Origin: Diabrotica undecimpunctata
Taxonomy: Eukaryota; Arthropoda; Insecta; Coleoptera; Chrysomelidae
DNA length: 64,000 bases
Direction of reading: 5' to 3'
NCBI RefSeq assembly: GCF_040954645.1
Contig: NC_092806.1
Coordinates: forward strand, 136,423,697 to 136,487,696
The position numbers were made by a program, and so were the translations under genes. Below are positions 47,946-58,646 of this stretch, in pieces. Under the pieces are notes generated by a model. It saw only the letters and a list, made by a program, of their open reading frames with translations. It did no database searches and was not told the origin of the DNA. Numbering within the stretch: the first letter of the stretch is position 1; each line of letters opens with the position of its first letter.

Positions 47946-48868
47946 ATTGACTTCAAGCCAGTGCTAGGTAACAGCAACTATCGGGAAAAATCCTTAGTCA
48001 GTAGCTTGTTTTCAAGCATCGTAATTTCGTGAAATCCATTGTGCTGTCAGTTTATATTTGTCTTGATCTTCCGATATTTTTATTGGCTGTGGTGAGGTCC
48101 TGCCTGTGAGTTTTGTAATAAGATCTGTATACCTGGTTGTCAATCTTCCTCAACTTCTTTTCCCGTGGACTAAGCCCTTGAATAATAACGTGCCCGAAGA
48201 CTTGGCAATATTTGACAAATAATAAACTAGCCACTAAATATACATTTTATATTATCATCCTCTGTGACAGTAAATTCCTGATATGTTTTATGATACATTT
48301 TAACAGACTCCATTGATAAAAATATTTGCAGTTTACCAACGGCAAATATTAACTCTCTGCTTGATTATATTTACTGATTTATTTCGTCTCTGCATATAAA
48401 GTTTAACTGTTGAACACTATTGACTAATGAGATTAAATATATTCAATCAAGTTATATCTACTGATAATGTTGTGAATGATTGTGTGTGTGTATTTGCAAA
48501 TAGAAAATATTGAATATACAAACAAAAATTAATTGAATATTAATTTTGAATTTAATGTCGGTTAAGAATATTTTAAACGAAATATATAAAAAATTTAATG
48601 AATTCATAACTTTTTTATCCATTATTAATTTACAACGTCCATAGACACTTAAGATGAAAAGAAATTAATAAGCGTATTGGAAAATATGATGATGCGAAAA
48701 CTCAAGAGTGAATGTTATAAAGTAAGCTTTCGTAGCCTACAAAAATAATAAATACACAATACACTTAAAGTTTTTATAAAAACCTAAAGCAATAATGAAA
48801 CCATAATTAACAGTAAATGAAAGAATCGTTTAAAAGAAATGTTGCGAGAAGCGAAAAAAGCTAATATC
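47946..48868. other. Unassigned stretch
   Basis: No gene recognised. The block 48052-48234 has a minus-strand frame with mixed composition but no known motif; the rest is AT-rich. Confidence 0.4.
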
Positions 48869-48898
48869 AAAATACGTATGTAAATTCTCAGCGGGAAG

Positions 48899-50199
48899 AT
48901 GGATGAACCGGAATCAGCTACTACCTCACGAAATATACCCACTACGTCACATATATCTTACTCCAATGCATTAAACAGTTTCAAATATCCTTCAAAAGAC
49001 CAAGGTATTATACTTTCAACCATACAAGGAATAAAAGTTTTCGAATATATAAAAGCTGTTGGATCAATAGTACAGCCCAAAAATGTTGTTTGGGCATTCA
49101 AAATATCATCTCTCAATACCTCTCCTCTAAATATGTAGTTGATCAATTTCTTAGGTTCCACAAATATATAAATATTGATGGTAACCAGATTGAAGTAAGA
49201 AGACTTATAACCCCTACCCAGAGACTCATCATATCTAATGTATGTCCTACTATACCTAATAGCATAATTGAAGAGCACTTAAAAACTATGGGTATAAAAT
49301 CCGCCTCCAACATGACGTTTCAACGAGTAGGCATGCAAGACTCAGAATACAGCCACGTACTCAGCTTTAGGAGGCAAATGTTCATAAGTCCTTTAGAAAA
49401 TGCATAAATTCCTGACTCATTTCTAATCTCATTCGACAATACATCATATCGACTATACATTTCCATAGATGGTTTAAACTGCTCCAGATGCAAGATTGTC
49501 GGACATCACGATTCTGACTGTCCTTCTTTATCATCATCAAGGAACTCAATTAATCAAATGGAAACTGACCACCACGTGAATATACATAACTCTACTAATG
49601 AAAAATATAATCAGCTATAAGATCAACCACGAAACCAATACCAAGAAGATACCGAAACATTAATGGAACCAGAACCCAATACCATACAAAATCACGCATC
49701 AGCTACAAAGGACCAAACCACTTCCTCACAAACAAACAATGAATTACAAATTTTGAATCAACCAAAAATATTCCAAGATAATTCCTTAGTAAATGACAGC
49801 GATAGAAAAACCATTACTCCTGCAACTAAAAGACAAATATCCCCTCCTGATATTTTTGAAAATTACCTACCTCCTCCCAATACTATAAAACCTAAGAAAA
49901 AGCCTAAAACCCAAGAAGATATTTCAATTATTCTAAATCAAATTAAAGAAAAAATTGAAAATAGAAACCCTTCCTTTACACTTACTTTTCATGAAATATG
50001 TGATTTTCTAGCAAATTCCCTTCACTCAAAACATCCTGAACGCATTGTTAAAAATTATTCAAATGAAAGCCAAGAAATAAAAGAAATTTTAAAGTTTATA
50101 TATTCTCAAATACAAAATAAAACTTTAAAAAACAATATCACCAGATTAGAGAAGGAACTGCTTCTCAACAGTCCTTCTTCTACTGACGAAACTGACTAA
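48899..50199 (+). pseudogene. LINE ORF1 (gag-like, CCHC zinc knuckle)
   Basis: The ATG at 48899 lies 17 bp after the element's start. The first 80 codons (MDEPESATTSRNIPTTSHIS) shift frame near 49130 into a second frame: EVRRLITPTQRLIISNVCPT, stop at 49405, then SIDGLNCSRCKIVGHHDSDC, a single CCHC knuckle, stop at 49618, and a long hydrophilic C-terminus with PPNTIKPKKKPKTQED and a final helix (SQIQNKTLKNNITRLEKELL). Apart from one frameshift and two stops it is colinear. Relatives bind the element's RNA. Confidence 0.75.
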
Positions 50200-50229
50200 G
50201 AATCAAGTTCTCAACAATAAATAGTTATC

Positions 50230-50692
50230 CTTTATCTGGGTACCTTCCCATATGGGAATAAGTGGTAATGAGGAAGTGGACTCTCTGGCAAGCAATGCAA
50301 CCACCGACCAAAGTATTGCTATCATAAATCAAATGCCTTGGACTGATCATAAAGTAAATATCAAAGCCCACGTGTACAGAGCGTGGCAAACTACTTGGGA
50401 TCACACTGCTAACAAACTCAAAGAATATCTAAGTCAAGTAGAAACCAAACCCATCTTACCAAATAATAGAAAAGACCAAGTCATCATCAACCGGCTCCGA
50501 ATAGGATATACTTTCCTTACACACAAGCATATCTTCAACCAGGAAGCTGCTTCGATGTGTACCAAGTGCAACACTCAGTTGTTAGTGAAACATATAATTG
50601 TTGAGTGTCCAGTGTACCAGAACGAAAGAATCGCGTGTGCCCTTAGTGATAATTTAAAAAGTATACTAACGTCAAATTTACAGTCTTTATAA
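50230..50692 (+). pseudogene. LINE ORF2 tail: RNase H end and Cys/His motif
   Basis: IWVPSHMGISGNEEVDSLAS is the C-terminal motif of RNase H (H-x-G-I-x-G-N-E-x-x-D). It continues to RLRIGYTFLTHKHIFN and CTKCNTQLLVKHIIVECPVY, a CCHC-like motif typical of I-clade ORF2 ends. No start of its own; the upstream EN and RT are deleted. Uninterrupted for 146 codons. Confidence 0.8.
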
Positions 50693-50847
50693 AGTTATCT
50701 TAAAATGGCTAAACTATATACCAGATTGTAAAATATATTTTTTTTTATGTAACAATATGTATCTTACTGTTTGTATATGTCTTCCAGCTAATAACCCTTA
50801 GTGGTTGATGCGGGTATATTTGTTTAAATAAAAAAAAATACGTATGT

Positions 50848-51225
50848 GGTAGTGAATAATACATATTATTGCAGCTACCATCTTGAACGCATTCCGATGA
50901 TGACTGATGGAAAATCGGTCATGCAGATTTGTACGAAAAAATGTATTTCATTTACAGACGATATGGTCAAAGCGGAATTAATGACAATAATCAATAAACG
51001 TCGTGGTAGATATCGTCAATATGCTGTTGACTCAATGGCTAGACTTTATTTAAAATTGGCGATGTTCAGCGCCTATTGCAAATCCTTATAGATTACATAA
51101 ATTCCACAAATTGAGAGAACGCTCTTGCCCAGGTCCTGAAAATTGAAGGGAAAATTTGGAAGTTGGATGGGATTATGGAAAATGTTATAGAGTTTATAAT
51201 TCCTATAAAAGATCATCTTTAAGCT
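50848..51225 (+). pseudogene. DDE transposase C-terminal fragment (copy D)
   Basis: VVNNTYYCSYHLERIPMMTD (degenerate DNAxYH region), SFTDDMVKAELMTIINKRRG, RYRQYAVDSMAR, then shifts, LAQVLKIEGKIWKLDGIMEN, VIEFIIPI. The last part matches the EEEQKMWDLDNIIDATVE end of copy A. It abuts the TSD of the I-type LINE, so that LINE probably landed in this transposase. Confidence 0.7.
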
Positions 51226-51841
51226 TTTTTAACTGCATAACTAGCATTGTTTTATTCTACCAAAGAGACAGAAAATAGATTATTTTAAATCCCCTCAAAT
51301 TTATTTTTAAATTCTAGAAATTATATACTAAATTAAACATAAGAACGCTTTCAAAAACCTACAATAAAATATATTTTTAATTATTACTAAACAATGACTA
51401 TACAACTAATCAGAAGTTGTAACCAACATAAAAAATGGACTTGCAATATTAGGGTCATATTCCCTTTATTTCTTTTTATAGAATTTTAAAATGGAAAGCG
51501 GAACTTCAAGACTGGTGAGGTCACGACTTTCCAAACTTCCATATTATTTGAATTTTAAGGTAGAAAGGTTGATACCGAACAAATAAAACTCACGGGAAAA
51601 CTTAAACTTATATGTAGCATGAAGTTTTGGTTTGAGTTATATCACAGACAATTTTATTTGTCGGCAGTAAACACATAAATATATTCTTCTAAATTTGATA
51701 GGTTATAAATTTATGAATTATAAGAACGCATCTCGAATTTCGAATCGATTTACGAATTAAACAATAATTGCATTCGACATTTTTTGTACAAAAACAAACA
51801 AAATATACACATAAAACATACATAAAATACACTCTTAAAAG

Positions 51842-51843
<2 letters not shown>
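51226..51843. other. AT-rich non-coding stretch
   Basis: Nothing identifiable. Confidence 0.5.

Positions 51844-51896
<53 letters not shown>
51844..51896. repeat. (TA)n microsatellite
   Basis: TA tract of about 50 bp; a second tract follows 23 bp later. Confidence 0.95.
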
Positions 51897-51897
<1 letters not shown>

Positions 51898-51918
51898 CTT
51901 TTTAGAGTATAGAGTCTA

Positions 51919-51965
<47 letters not shown>
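51919..51965. repeat. (TA)n microsatellite
   Basis: Second TA tract, directly left of the Penelope-like element's terminal sequence. Confidence 0.95.
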
Positions 51966-51970
<5 letters not shown>

Positions 51971-52058
51971 AGGTACACTCGAAGAGTGGTGGGTTTTTCG
52001 GTCAAAGTGAAGAAATAAAAGAAAAAGAAGGTGGCTACTTCATCTATTTATTGAAGAC

Positions 52059-52089
52059 GTTTCGCTTTCTGCTCAGAAAGCATCATCAG
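52059..52089 (-). ncRNA. Hammerhead-ribozyme-like core
   Basis: Minus strand: CTGATGA, then T, a perfect 7-bp stem GCTTTCT/AGAAAGC with loop GAGC, then GAAAC. CUGAUGA-stem II-GAAA is the conserved hammerhead core, and such ribozymes have been described in Penelope-like elements. Caveats: one extra U between CUGAUGA and stem II, and stems I and III are not clear (CTTCA/TGAAG followed by TA lies three bases downstream of GAAAC). Confidence 0.45.
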
Positions 52090-52096
52090 TTCATCT

Positions 52097-52473
52097 AAAA
52101 AGAACAATATGAAACCAAACATCCATAGAGAAGTTAAAAAAAGTGTGTTACCTTACACAGACATGTAGCAGTCGATGATGTTAAAAATATGAAAAAGCTT
52201 ATGAAACTGGACATTTAGAGTTAAAGTTGTATAAAACAATTAATTGAAACTAGGTATAGTTTGCAATTTAACAAAATTCGCACAGCAAAAGAACATGTGA
52301 TAAACATACATGTATATAAAAAAGTTATTATAAAAACTTAAGTAAAAAACATTAAGGTTTATTTTAAAGTGTAAAGAACTAAAAAGATCATGAGAATGCA
52401 CTTCCAACAATTTATTTATAATCAATTAGATTTTAATTTTAACTTTAGGTAACATTATTGAGTTATTTAAGAT
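52097..52473 (-). repeat. Left inverted arm of Penelope-like element
   Basis: Reverse complement of 54666-55025. It ends where truncated RT coding begins. Confidence 0.9.
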
Positions 52474-53581
52474 TAATATAGTAATATTAGATCAACCACT
52501 TGCAAAATTTTTACATAATTATGATGGATATGCTTCCAGATTTTATTGTCTACCTAAAATGCATAAGCCCACATTGAGCATGAGGCCAATTGTTTCCTCC
52601 ATCAATTCACCAAACACTAATATTGCAAAATTTTTAACTGACATCTTATCTAAATCTTATAATTATAATAACAACTTTAATATTGTTGATTCTTTTCATT
52701 TTAGTGAATTTATTAATAATTTTGAACTTCCACAAGGCTATATTTTAGTGAGTTTTGATGTGGTATCTCTTTTCACTAATTTACCTCTCTCTAGTGTTAT
52801 TACCTGCTTAAGAAATCACTGGAACTCCATCCAACCAAACTGTCCTGTATCCTGGGATGTATTGGCAGAACTTTTACAATTAATATGTGACACTAATTTT
52901 TTGGTCTTTAACGACAAATATTACCTTCAAATTTTTGGGACACCTATGGGTTCCTCAATCTCTCCCATCCTGGTTAATTATGTACTGGATGATTTAGTAT
53001 CTGACCGTTTGGGTCTTTTAGATTTCCAAATCCCTTTTATTAAACGGTATGTTGATGACTTATTACTAGCCTTACCTTCAGACAAGATTCAGGCCACCTT
53101 GTCTTTATTCAATGAGTTTGATCCTCATTTACAGTTCACTGTTGAACTTGAGGACTCTAACACAAATAGTATTTACTTCTTAGACATGCGTGTCACTAGA
53201 ATGGGAGATAACACCCTAACTACAAGTTGGTACAGGAAACCAATGGCCTCTAATAGGTTTCTCAACTACCACTCTTGTCATTCCTTTAAATATAAATTAA
53301 ACCTTATTAAAGCTTTAAGCTGCAGGCTAAATAGACTGACACATCCGATTAATCGAAGGGAATCCCTTCAATTACTTAAGAAAATTCTGATTGAGAATTC
53401 CTATCCATCCTCCCTTATTAATAAATACCTTTTCGTTCAAAGCTATGGTTCTTCTTTAAATGACATACCCAATGGTGACCAACTTAGAATAATATCAAAT
53501 AATTCAATTAACAACACTGTTCTGCCTAATACTGTACTTGGGACTCCAACTACCCATTACTCATCGTTACCTTATTTTCCT
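52470..53581 (+). pseudogene. Penelope-like reverse transcriptase (N-terminally truncated)
   Basis: Open from about 52480 to the TAA at 53582. YASRFYCLPKMHKP and MRPIVSSINSPNTNIAKFLT (template-binding fingers), LVSFDVVSLFTNLPL (motif A, Asp), GTPMGSSISPILVNYVLDDL (motif B), IKRYVDDLLLAL (motif C, YVDD intact), YFLDMRVTR, WYRKPMASNRFLNYHSCHSF. The first visible ATG is at 52559, but similarity begins earlier, so the true N-terminus is lost at the inverted-arm junction. The uninterrupted 341-codon frame with intact catalytic motifs suggests a young copy. The linker to the endonuclease holds a stop and frameshift. Confidence 0.85.
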
Positions 53582-53639
53582 TAAGTTACTGAGAAACTCG
53601 TTAAACTGTACAAACATAACAACGTACCGGTTAAAATTA

Positions 53640-54018
53640 GACTGTCAGGAATTTGTTTTCTAAAACTAAAACACCTCTGTCCCTTCTGGAACAAGTTAAT
53701 GATATATATTATATACCTTGTGCTGAGTGTGACTCATGTTACATCGGTCAGACAGGGAGATCACTGAGAGGGCGTCTTACGACACACCGCAGTGATATTA
53801 ATTTATCTAAGCATACTTGTGCTCTTGCCCAACATGCTATTAACACTAAGCACGAAGTAAACTTTAATGAAGTTAAAATTCTTGGCACTGAACGCAATCT
53901 CGTTAAAAGACAGTTTTTAGAAATGTGTTCAATATTAAAACATCCAAATACCCTTAATAAGAGAACCGATATTAGTAATTTGAGCCAAATTTATCATGCA
54001 TTAATTTTGCAGAATTAG
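53640..54018 (+). pseudogene. Penelope-like GIY-YIG endonuclease domain
   Basis: DIYYIPCAECDSCYIGQTGR carries the GIY-YIG-type strand (IYYI...CYIGQT) with the Cys-x2-Cys-x2-Cys insertion typical of Penelope-like elements. It is followed by SLRGRLTTHRSDI (catalytic Arg and downstream His) and NTKHEVNFNEVKILGTE. Ends at the stop at 54018. In intact elements this domain is fused behind the RT and nicks target DNA. Here it is in another frame than the RT. Confidence 0.85.
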
Positions 54019-54665
54019 GCTTAATATGTTGTTTACTTAAAATTTGTCCCACAATGGGTTTTTTATCACATTTTCATATAATAAATTTAAATAAAAATAA
54101 AATAAAATAAATTATTCTATCCTTATTAACTTAGATTTATCAACTTACATTTTATTAACTATTTGTCAATATCACTTTTACTAATTAAAGTAATTGTTCC
54201 TTTTGATTAACTTGTTTGATAAAATTTTAAACTGAAATTGATTTATAGAATCTTTTTCATTACAGTTCCAAATGTTTTGAACCTTGGACTGTGGAAGTTG
54301 AATTAATCTTCACCTGTTGGCTGGCTAACCAGTGACGTCATTAATATTATAATATATTATATTTTGGATTGACCTCGCATGCTTTGTTCTTTGTTAACAA
54401 ATCAATCACTGTAGGGTACATGGTGATCTTAACCACCTTTTCCTTTCATTGTTTGGCTTTTTAACGACAAGTTGTCAACCAAATTTATCACATTCTTTGA
54501 ATATACCGCCCTATTATATTAGAGGTTGGTATTTTGCCTTGCTGTTTTTGTCATTTTGACCTCAAGGCCATATCTATTCACGTTGTGTGCGTGGGTGTTA
54601 AACCTGTAAATTCATTTACCTGCGAGATTCAGTAAGCTTAAGACTGGTAACTTCATTTTATCTTT

Positions 54666-55025
54666 ATCTTAAATAACTCAATAATGTTACCTAAAGTTAA
54701 AATTAAAATCTAATTGATTATAAATAAATTGTTGGAAGTGCATTCTCATGATCTTTCTAGTTCTTTACACTTTAAAATAAAAAGTTTTTATAATAACTTT
54801 TTTATATACATGTATGTTTATCACATGTTCTTTTGCTGTGCTAATTTTGTTAAATTGCAAACTATACCTAGTTTCAATTAATTGTTTTATACAACTTTAA
54901 CTCTAAATGTCCAGTTTCATAAGCTTTTTCATATTTTTAACATCATTGACTGCTACATGTCTGTGTAAGGTAACACACTTTTTTTAACTTCTCTATGGAT
55001 GTTTGGTTTCATATTGTTCTTTTTT
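54666..55025 (+). repeat. Right arm (3' region) of Penelope-like element
   Basis: Non-coding; pairs with 52097-52473. It ends at GTTCTTTTT, before the position where the hammerhead-like motif would lie. Confidence 0.9.
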
Positions 55026-55165
55026 CTCATTGGTTATATTTGGTTCTGGTTCTCATCATACACTTGGGCTGATACAAATTCAAACTCGGAAAGTCCAACG
55101 AATGTCTCCCAAAACTTCACTACAACAGTAGTTAGCTTACAAAGGCGCCACCTGCTTTGGCGGCC
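55026..55165. other. Flank without gene
   Basis: Short non-coding flank between the Penelope-like element and the 55.2-kb inverted repeat. Confidence 0.5.
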
Positions 55166-55309
55166 GTGAACGAAAACGATATGATAATATCGTTTTCTGT
55201 ATCCTTTGCGCTATGTGAAATGTGTAAAAGACAAAATCTTTTAGCGAAATCACATTTCGCATAGCGCAGAGGATACAGAAAACGATATTATCATATCGTT
55301 TTCGTTCAC
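55166..55309. repeat. 59-bp inverted repeat with 26-nt loop
   Basis: Arms 55166-55224 and 55251-55309 match at 57 of 59 positions after reverse complement. The loop itself holds TAAAAGA...TCTTTTA, giving a nearly continuous hairpin. Each arm contains a shorter palindrome (AACGATAT/ATATCGTT). No flanking target duplication was evident. Confidence 0.85.
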
Positions 55310-55721
55310 CATATCGTGAATTTCACCACACCCTGACAAAGGCCCAAAGAATGAGGAGGGGGAGGAATTAAAAAAAATTGGGAGCTAAAAATTAAATGTT
55401 AGACTTAACGGAAATGCCATTTAAAAAAATATTGTGGGAAATAAAAAATACAAAGCATATTGTGAGGATTTTGGTATTGAAGTGAGATTAGATAGGTCAG
55501 TTCTTTGTAAGTCGTACTCGCTATCAGTGGTGTCTGGAAGGTTAATGTTATTTGTAAGAATTTACAAAAAAAAAACCCGAGATATTGTGCTTTGGTGTGC
55601 ATTTATTCCAAAACATAAAAGTTATTTTTACAAAGTAGTTATTATTTTATGAAACAAAAATATTTAGGTGGTATGAGACTATAAATATAGTTGTAGCAGA
55701 TCTGGTTCATCGGACAAATAG

Positions 55722-55724
<3 letters not shown>
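55310..55724. other. Non-coding stretch
   Basis: Overlapping small frames on both strands (plus 55434-55652) have no recognisable motif. Confidence 0.4.

Positions 55725-55798
<74 letters not shown>
55725..55798. repeat. (TA)n microsatellite
   Basis: About 74 bp of TA just upstream of the piggyBac relic. Confidence 0.95.
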
Positions 55799-55800
<2 letters not shown>

Positions 55801-55861
55801 TAAATGTATTCACGCATTTTTTTACGAAATATTATAACGAATACAAAAATTTTTCAGAAAA

Positions 55862-56646
55862 ATGTCCTATAAGAAAAATAAAGGTTATTTGAAAGAAAAC
55901 GAGTTAGAAGTCATATTGACACATTTTTCAGAAAGTTAAGACGACTTTGATGAAAGTGATGAGTCTGCTGAAGAGCGTGAAGGTAAAGATTCTGTCGATC
56001 TTCAACTTCACTATTAAAGGGTGTAAAGAAAAGGTCGATGGAGACGAAATAAACGCACAAAATTACCTAACAACCATGTAAAAAAAATTAAAAGAAAAAT
56101 ATTTCAAAATTACATGGAAAAACAAAATTTTAGTTTTTCCTGAAGATAGTTTAAAATTTTTGGGTGACAAGACTATGCCTAATTATATTTTAGACTAAGA
56201 AACTCTAATACGTTTTTTCTAATATTTCTTTGATGATAATCTATGAGAGAAAACTGTTTTCAATTTCAAAAGCTACATTTCGCCAAAATAAGTAAGAATT
56301 GATTCATTTGCACACTGGCCACTGTGTATGCATGCCCAACAGAGATGTAAATTACCAACATGTAAATTATTTTCTTTCATTTAATGCTCCAAATTGCGGA
56401 CTACATTTGTGTTTAAACAAAACTACTAATTGTTTAGTAACATTTCATTCTACTTAATTCTTTAAAATTACAATTTTAATTTTTAGTGTTAATGCCCAGT
56501 GTAGCATTATTAATACAACCTTTTTTTGTTTTTGTTATTGATAAGTATATATATTACCAAAAAATTTTTTAAATATTTTTCCAATATTCTATACCTTCTA
56601 AAGGTATAGAAAATATTTTTTTAATAACAAATTGGGCAGTGTAGGG
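55862..56646 (+). pseudogene. piggyBac relic: N-terminus and 3' TIR
   Basis: ATG at 55862: MSYKKNKGYLKENELEVILT, stop, acidic DDFDESDESAEERE, then in another frame FPEDSLKFLGDKTMPNYILD, ETLIRFF...YFFDDNL, the entry into the piggyBac transposase fold. The rest is deleted. The right end reads GGGCAGTGTAGGG then TTAA (56647-56650), i.e. TTAA-CCCTACACTGCCC in reverse, a piggyBac-like TIR; a related CCCAGTGTAGC word lies at 56492. A different family from the 38-40 kb element. Confidence 0.65.
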
Positions 56647-56650
56647 TTAA

Positions 56651-57608
56651 TGCATCTAAGAGCATTAAATTATTAAAATTTCCTTTTTATACATTTAATT
56701 AATTATGACAATATGTTATTAGGTCTCCTATACTTATGTTTTAATAACATATTAAATTAATCAAGTTTCCTTAAGCCTACTTTCGAATTTACACGTTTAA
56801 TTTTTATTTAAACGTACCTACACTAGATTTAATTTGAAATAACCTGCTATTTTAATCATCGCAATGGAACAAACACAAAGAATATATTTCGCGTTTCCTT
56901 AATCTTTCGTTTCTTTTTTTGGCTCATCCCGCTACCTTTTGCTCTTTATGTATTATATAGGATCTCAAATGAATGCGGTACTTCCATTAGGTTTCTTTGA
57001 AACAGAGTTTCCATACTTACTTAATCAATGTTTAAAAAGTTCAAAGGAAAATTTAAAATATTTAACGATGTACTTTTGAAAAAAAATATTATACAGTATA
57101 AATAAATTTAATATAAAAATAATAAATCAAATTTGAAAAGTTAACAAGAAAAATTACATTACTAGATTATACAGGGTATTAATTTTACATTAGCTAAAGG
57201 TGATAGGTAAAATCAACATAAAGGGTTTGAGCTCAAAATGTTTTTGGGTAAAATAGTGCTCGTTTTCATCCTACAGGATGTTTCATTAATATTTTTGTCA
57301 ATAATGTAAACCATTAAAACGAGATTAATGGAATTTGATATTATTTAGTAGTGTATTAAATTTAACATTGACGCTAGACAATAATTTTATTATCCGCACT
57401 GAATACATGTCATCATTGATAAAAATAATGAAGTTATATTCAAGCTTTTACAAAAATGTATTCTTATTTTAAACAAAATTAGAAGAAATAAAAACTTCCC
57501 AGGTACAACACTCAATGGTTCTGCACAGAAGTGAAGCAAAATATGTAAAGACAAAAAAGCTTAACTGATATATGTCTATTTTCTCTATTTTCACTTAATA
57601 GAGAGCTC
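56651..57608. other. AT-rich non-coding stretch
   Basis: No gene or element recognised. Confidence 0.5.
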
Positions 57609-57609
57609 G

Positions 57610-57888
57610 TGATATAATTGTGAAAATGTACGCCTACTTTATAGACTATTGCAATGCTTTTGATTGCGTTTAACACCAGAAATTAACAGATATAATAAAC
57701 GCAACAAGTATAGATGAGAATGACTTAAGAATCATCACCGAATTGTATTGGCATCAGATAGTTCAAGTAAGGATGGAGAGCAACATGGAAGAGATATCCA
57801 AAAGAGAGAGCAACATGGAGGAGATATCCAAAAGAAAAGGTGTGCAACAGGAATGTATATTGTTAACACTTCTAATAAATTACAATAC
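57610..57888 (+). pseudogene. RTE RT fragment with 30-bp tandem duplication
   Basis: KMYAYFIDYCNAFDCV (motif A), HQKLTDIINATSIDENDLRI, ITELYWHQIVQVRMESNMEE, then ESNMEEISKR repeated, and GVQQECILLTLL where VRQGCILSP is expected. The 30-bp unit occurs twice at about 57772-57831. It is interrupted at 57889 by a solo LTR. Confidence 0.75.
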
Positions 57889-58272
57889 TGTTACGTAAAA
57901 ATATGAGTCATAGTTTTAACCTGTAAACATGTTTTTATTCACATGTTTATGTTTTAGATTTTACGAGAGGCTTCAATTTACCTGAAGGGACCTTCCAGAA
58001 ACGGTCGAGCCGATGTAAAAATACCCGTTTGCCTTACCGTTATAATTTCGCCGCTAGTCGAGAAGGCTGTTCGATGGTTCTAGCGTAAAGGCAATGGCAT
58101 ATATAACAGGACATTTTATTTGGAAGGGACAGTTAATTCTGAAGACGCGTTCGCGAATTTAATTGTTACGTACGGATCTATATAAATTATTGTCAGATAA
58201 GTTAATATAAATAAAAAATAAATTAAATCCATAAGTGTTATAAATATTGAACCTTTTAATAAATTCACAACA
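57889..58272 (+). mobile_element. Solo LTR (gypsy-like), 384 bp, with 4-bp TSD
   Basis: Begins TGTTACG, ends CACAACA, flanked by ATAC on both sides (57885-57888, 58273-58276). Internal plus-strand signals: TATATAA at 58099-58105, an ACAGTT initiator-like word about 30 bp on, and AATAAA-like words near 58210. No coding sequence. A 4-bp duplication and TG..CA ends fit a Ty3/gypsy-type LTR left by recombination. Confidence 0.8.
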
Positions 58273-58336
58273 ATACCTTCAATTATCTTACAATACCTAA
58301 GAATGTAGCAAGAGCTCATTTTACTAGTATATGATA

Positions 58337-58586
58337 AGACAAAGAAATTATTAACACTGTAAAGAACAGAAAATTGGCTTACTTAGGCCACATCATGCGT
58401 AATAATAAATACCGACTTCTACAGTTGGTTCTACAAGGCAAGATTGAGGATAAGAGAGACCCTGGACGTAGACGTATATCCTGGTTGGCCAATCTTAGGA
58501 AGTGGAGTGGTCTAACATCAACTGATCTATTTCGAGCTGGTGTAAATAGAATAAGATGGGCCAATGTAGTCGCCAACATCTCTAGA

Positions 58587-58588
<2 letters not shown>
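58337..58588 (+). pseudogene. RTE ORF C-terminal fragment ending in (TA)n
   Basis: INTVKNRKLAYLGHIMRNNK, YRLLQLVLQGKIEDKRDPGR, RRISWLANLRKWSGL, DLFRAGVNRIRWANVVANIS, then runs into a TA tract without a stop. Matches the C-terminus of the intact RTE. Probably the 3' half of the copy beginning at 57610, with a deletion between. Confidence 0.8.

Positions 58589-58629
<41 letters not shown>
58589..58629. repeat. (TA)n tract at a LINE 3' end
   Basis: Sits exactly at the end of the RTE coding sequence. Confidence 0.9.
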
Positions 58630-58631
<2 letters not shown>

Positions 58632-58646
58632 GAAAAAGATGATAAC

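Larger units (their letters stand above)
48882..50834 (+). mobile_element. I-type LINE, internally deleted, with 13-bp TSD
   Basis: AAAATACGTATGT lies directly before (48869-48881) and after (50835-50847) the element, which ends in an A-run. It has a short 5' leader, ORF1 (48899-50199), then only the RNase H end of ORF2 (50230-50692) and a 3' UTR with CTAATAACCCTTAGTGGTTG. About 3 kb of endonuclease and RT is missing between 50200 and 50230, yet both termini are intact. Confidence 0.8.
51966..55025 (+). mobile_element. Penelope-like element with inverted terminal copies of its 3' region
   Basis: The RT (52470-53581) and GIY-YIG (53640-54018) parts lie on the plus strand. The 3' region 54666-55025 is repeated inverted at 52097-52473 with about 98% identity by eye, apart from a 16-20 bp indel. 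The left copy extends further out (51966-52096) and holds a hammerhead-like motif absent from the right end. RT and EN carry a stop and a frameshift. Inverted terminal copies are known for Penelope-like elements, whose terminal repeats can be direct or inverted. Confidence 0.8.
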
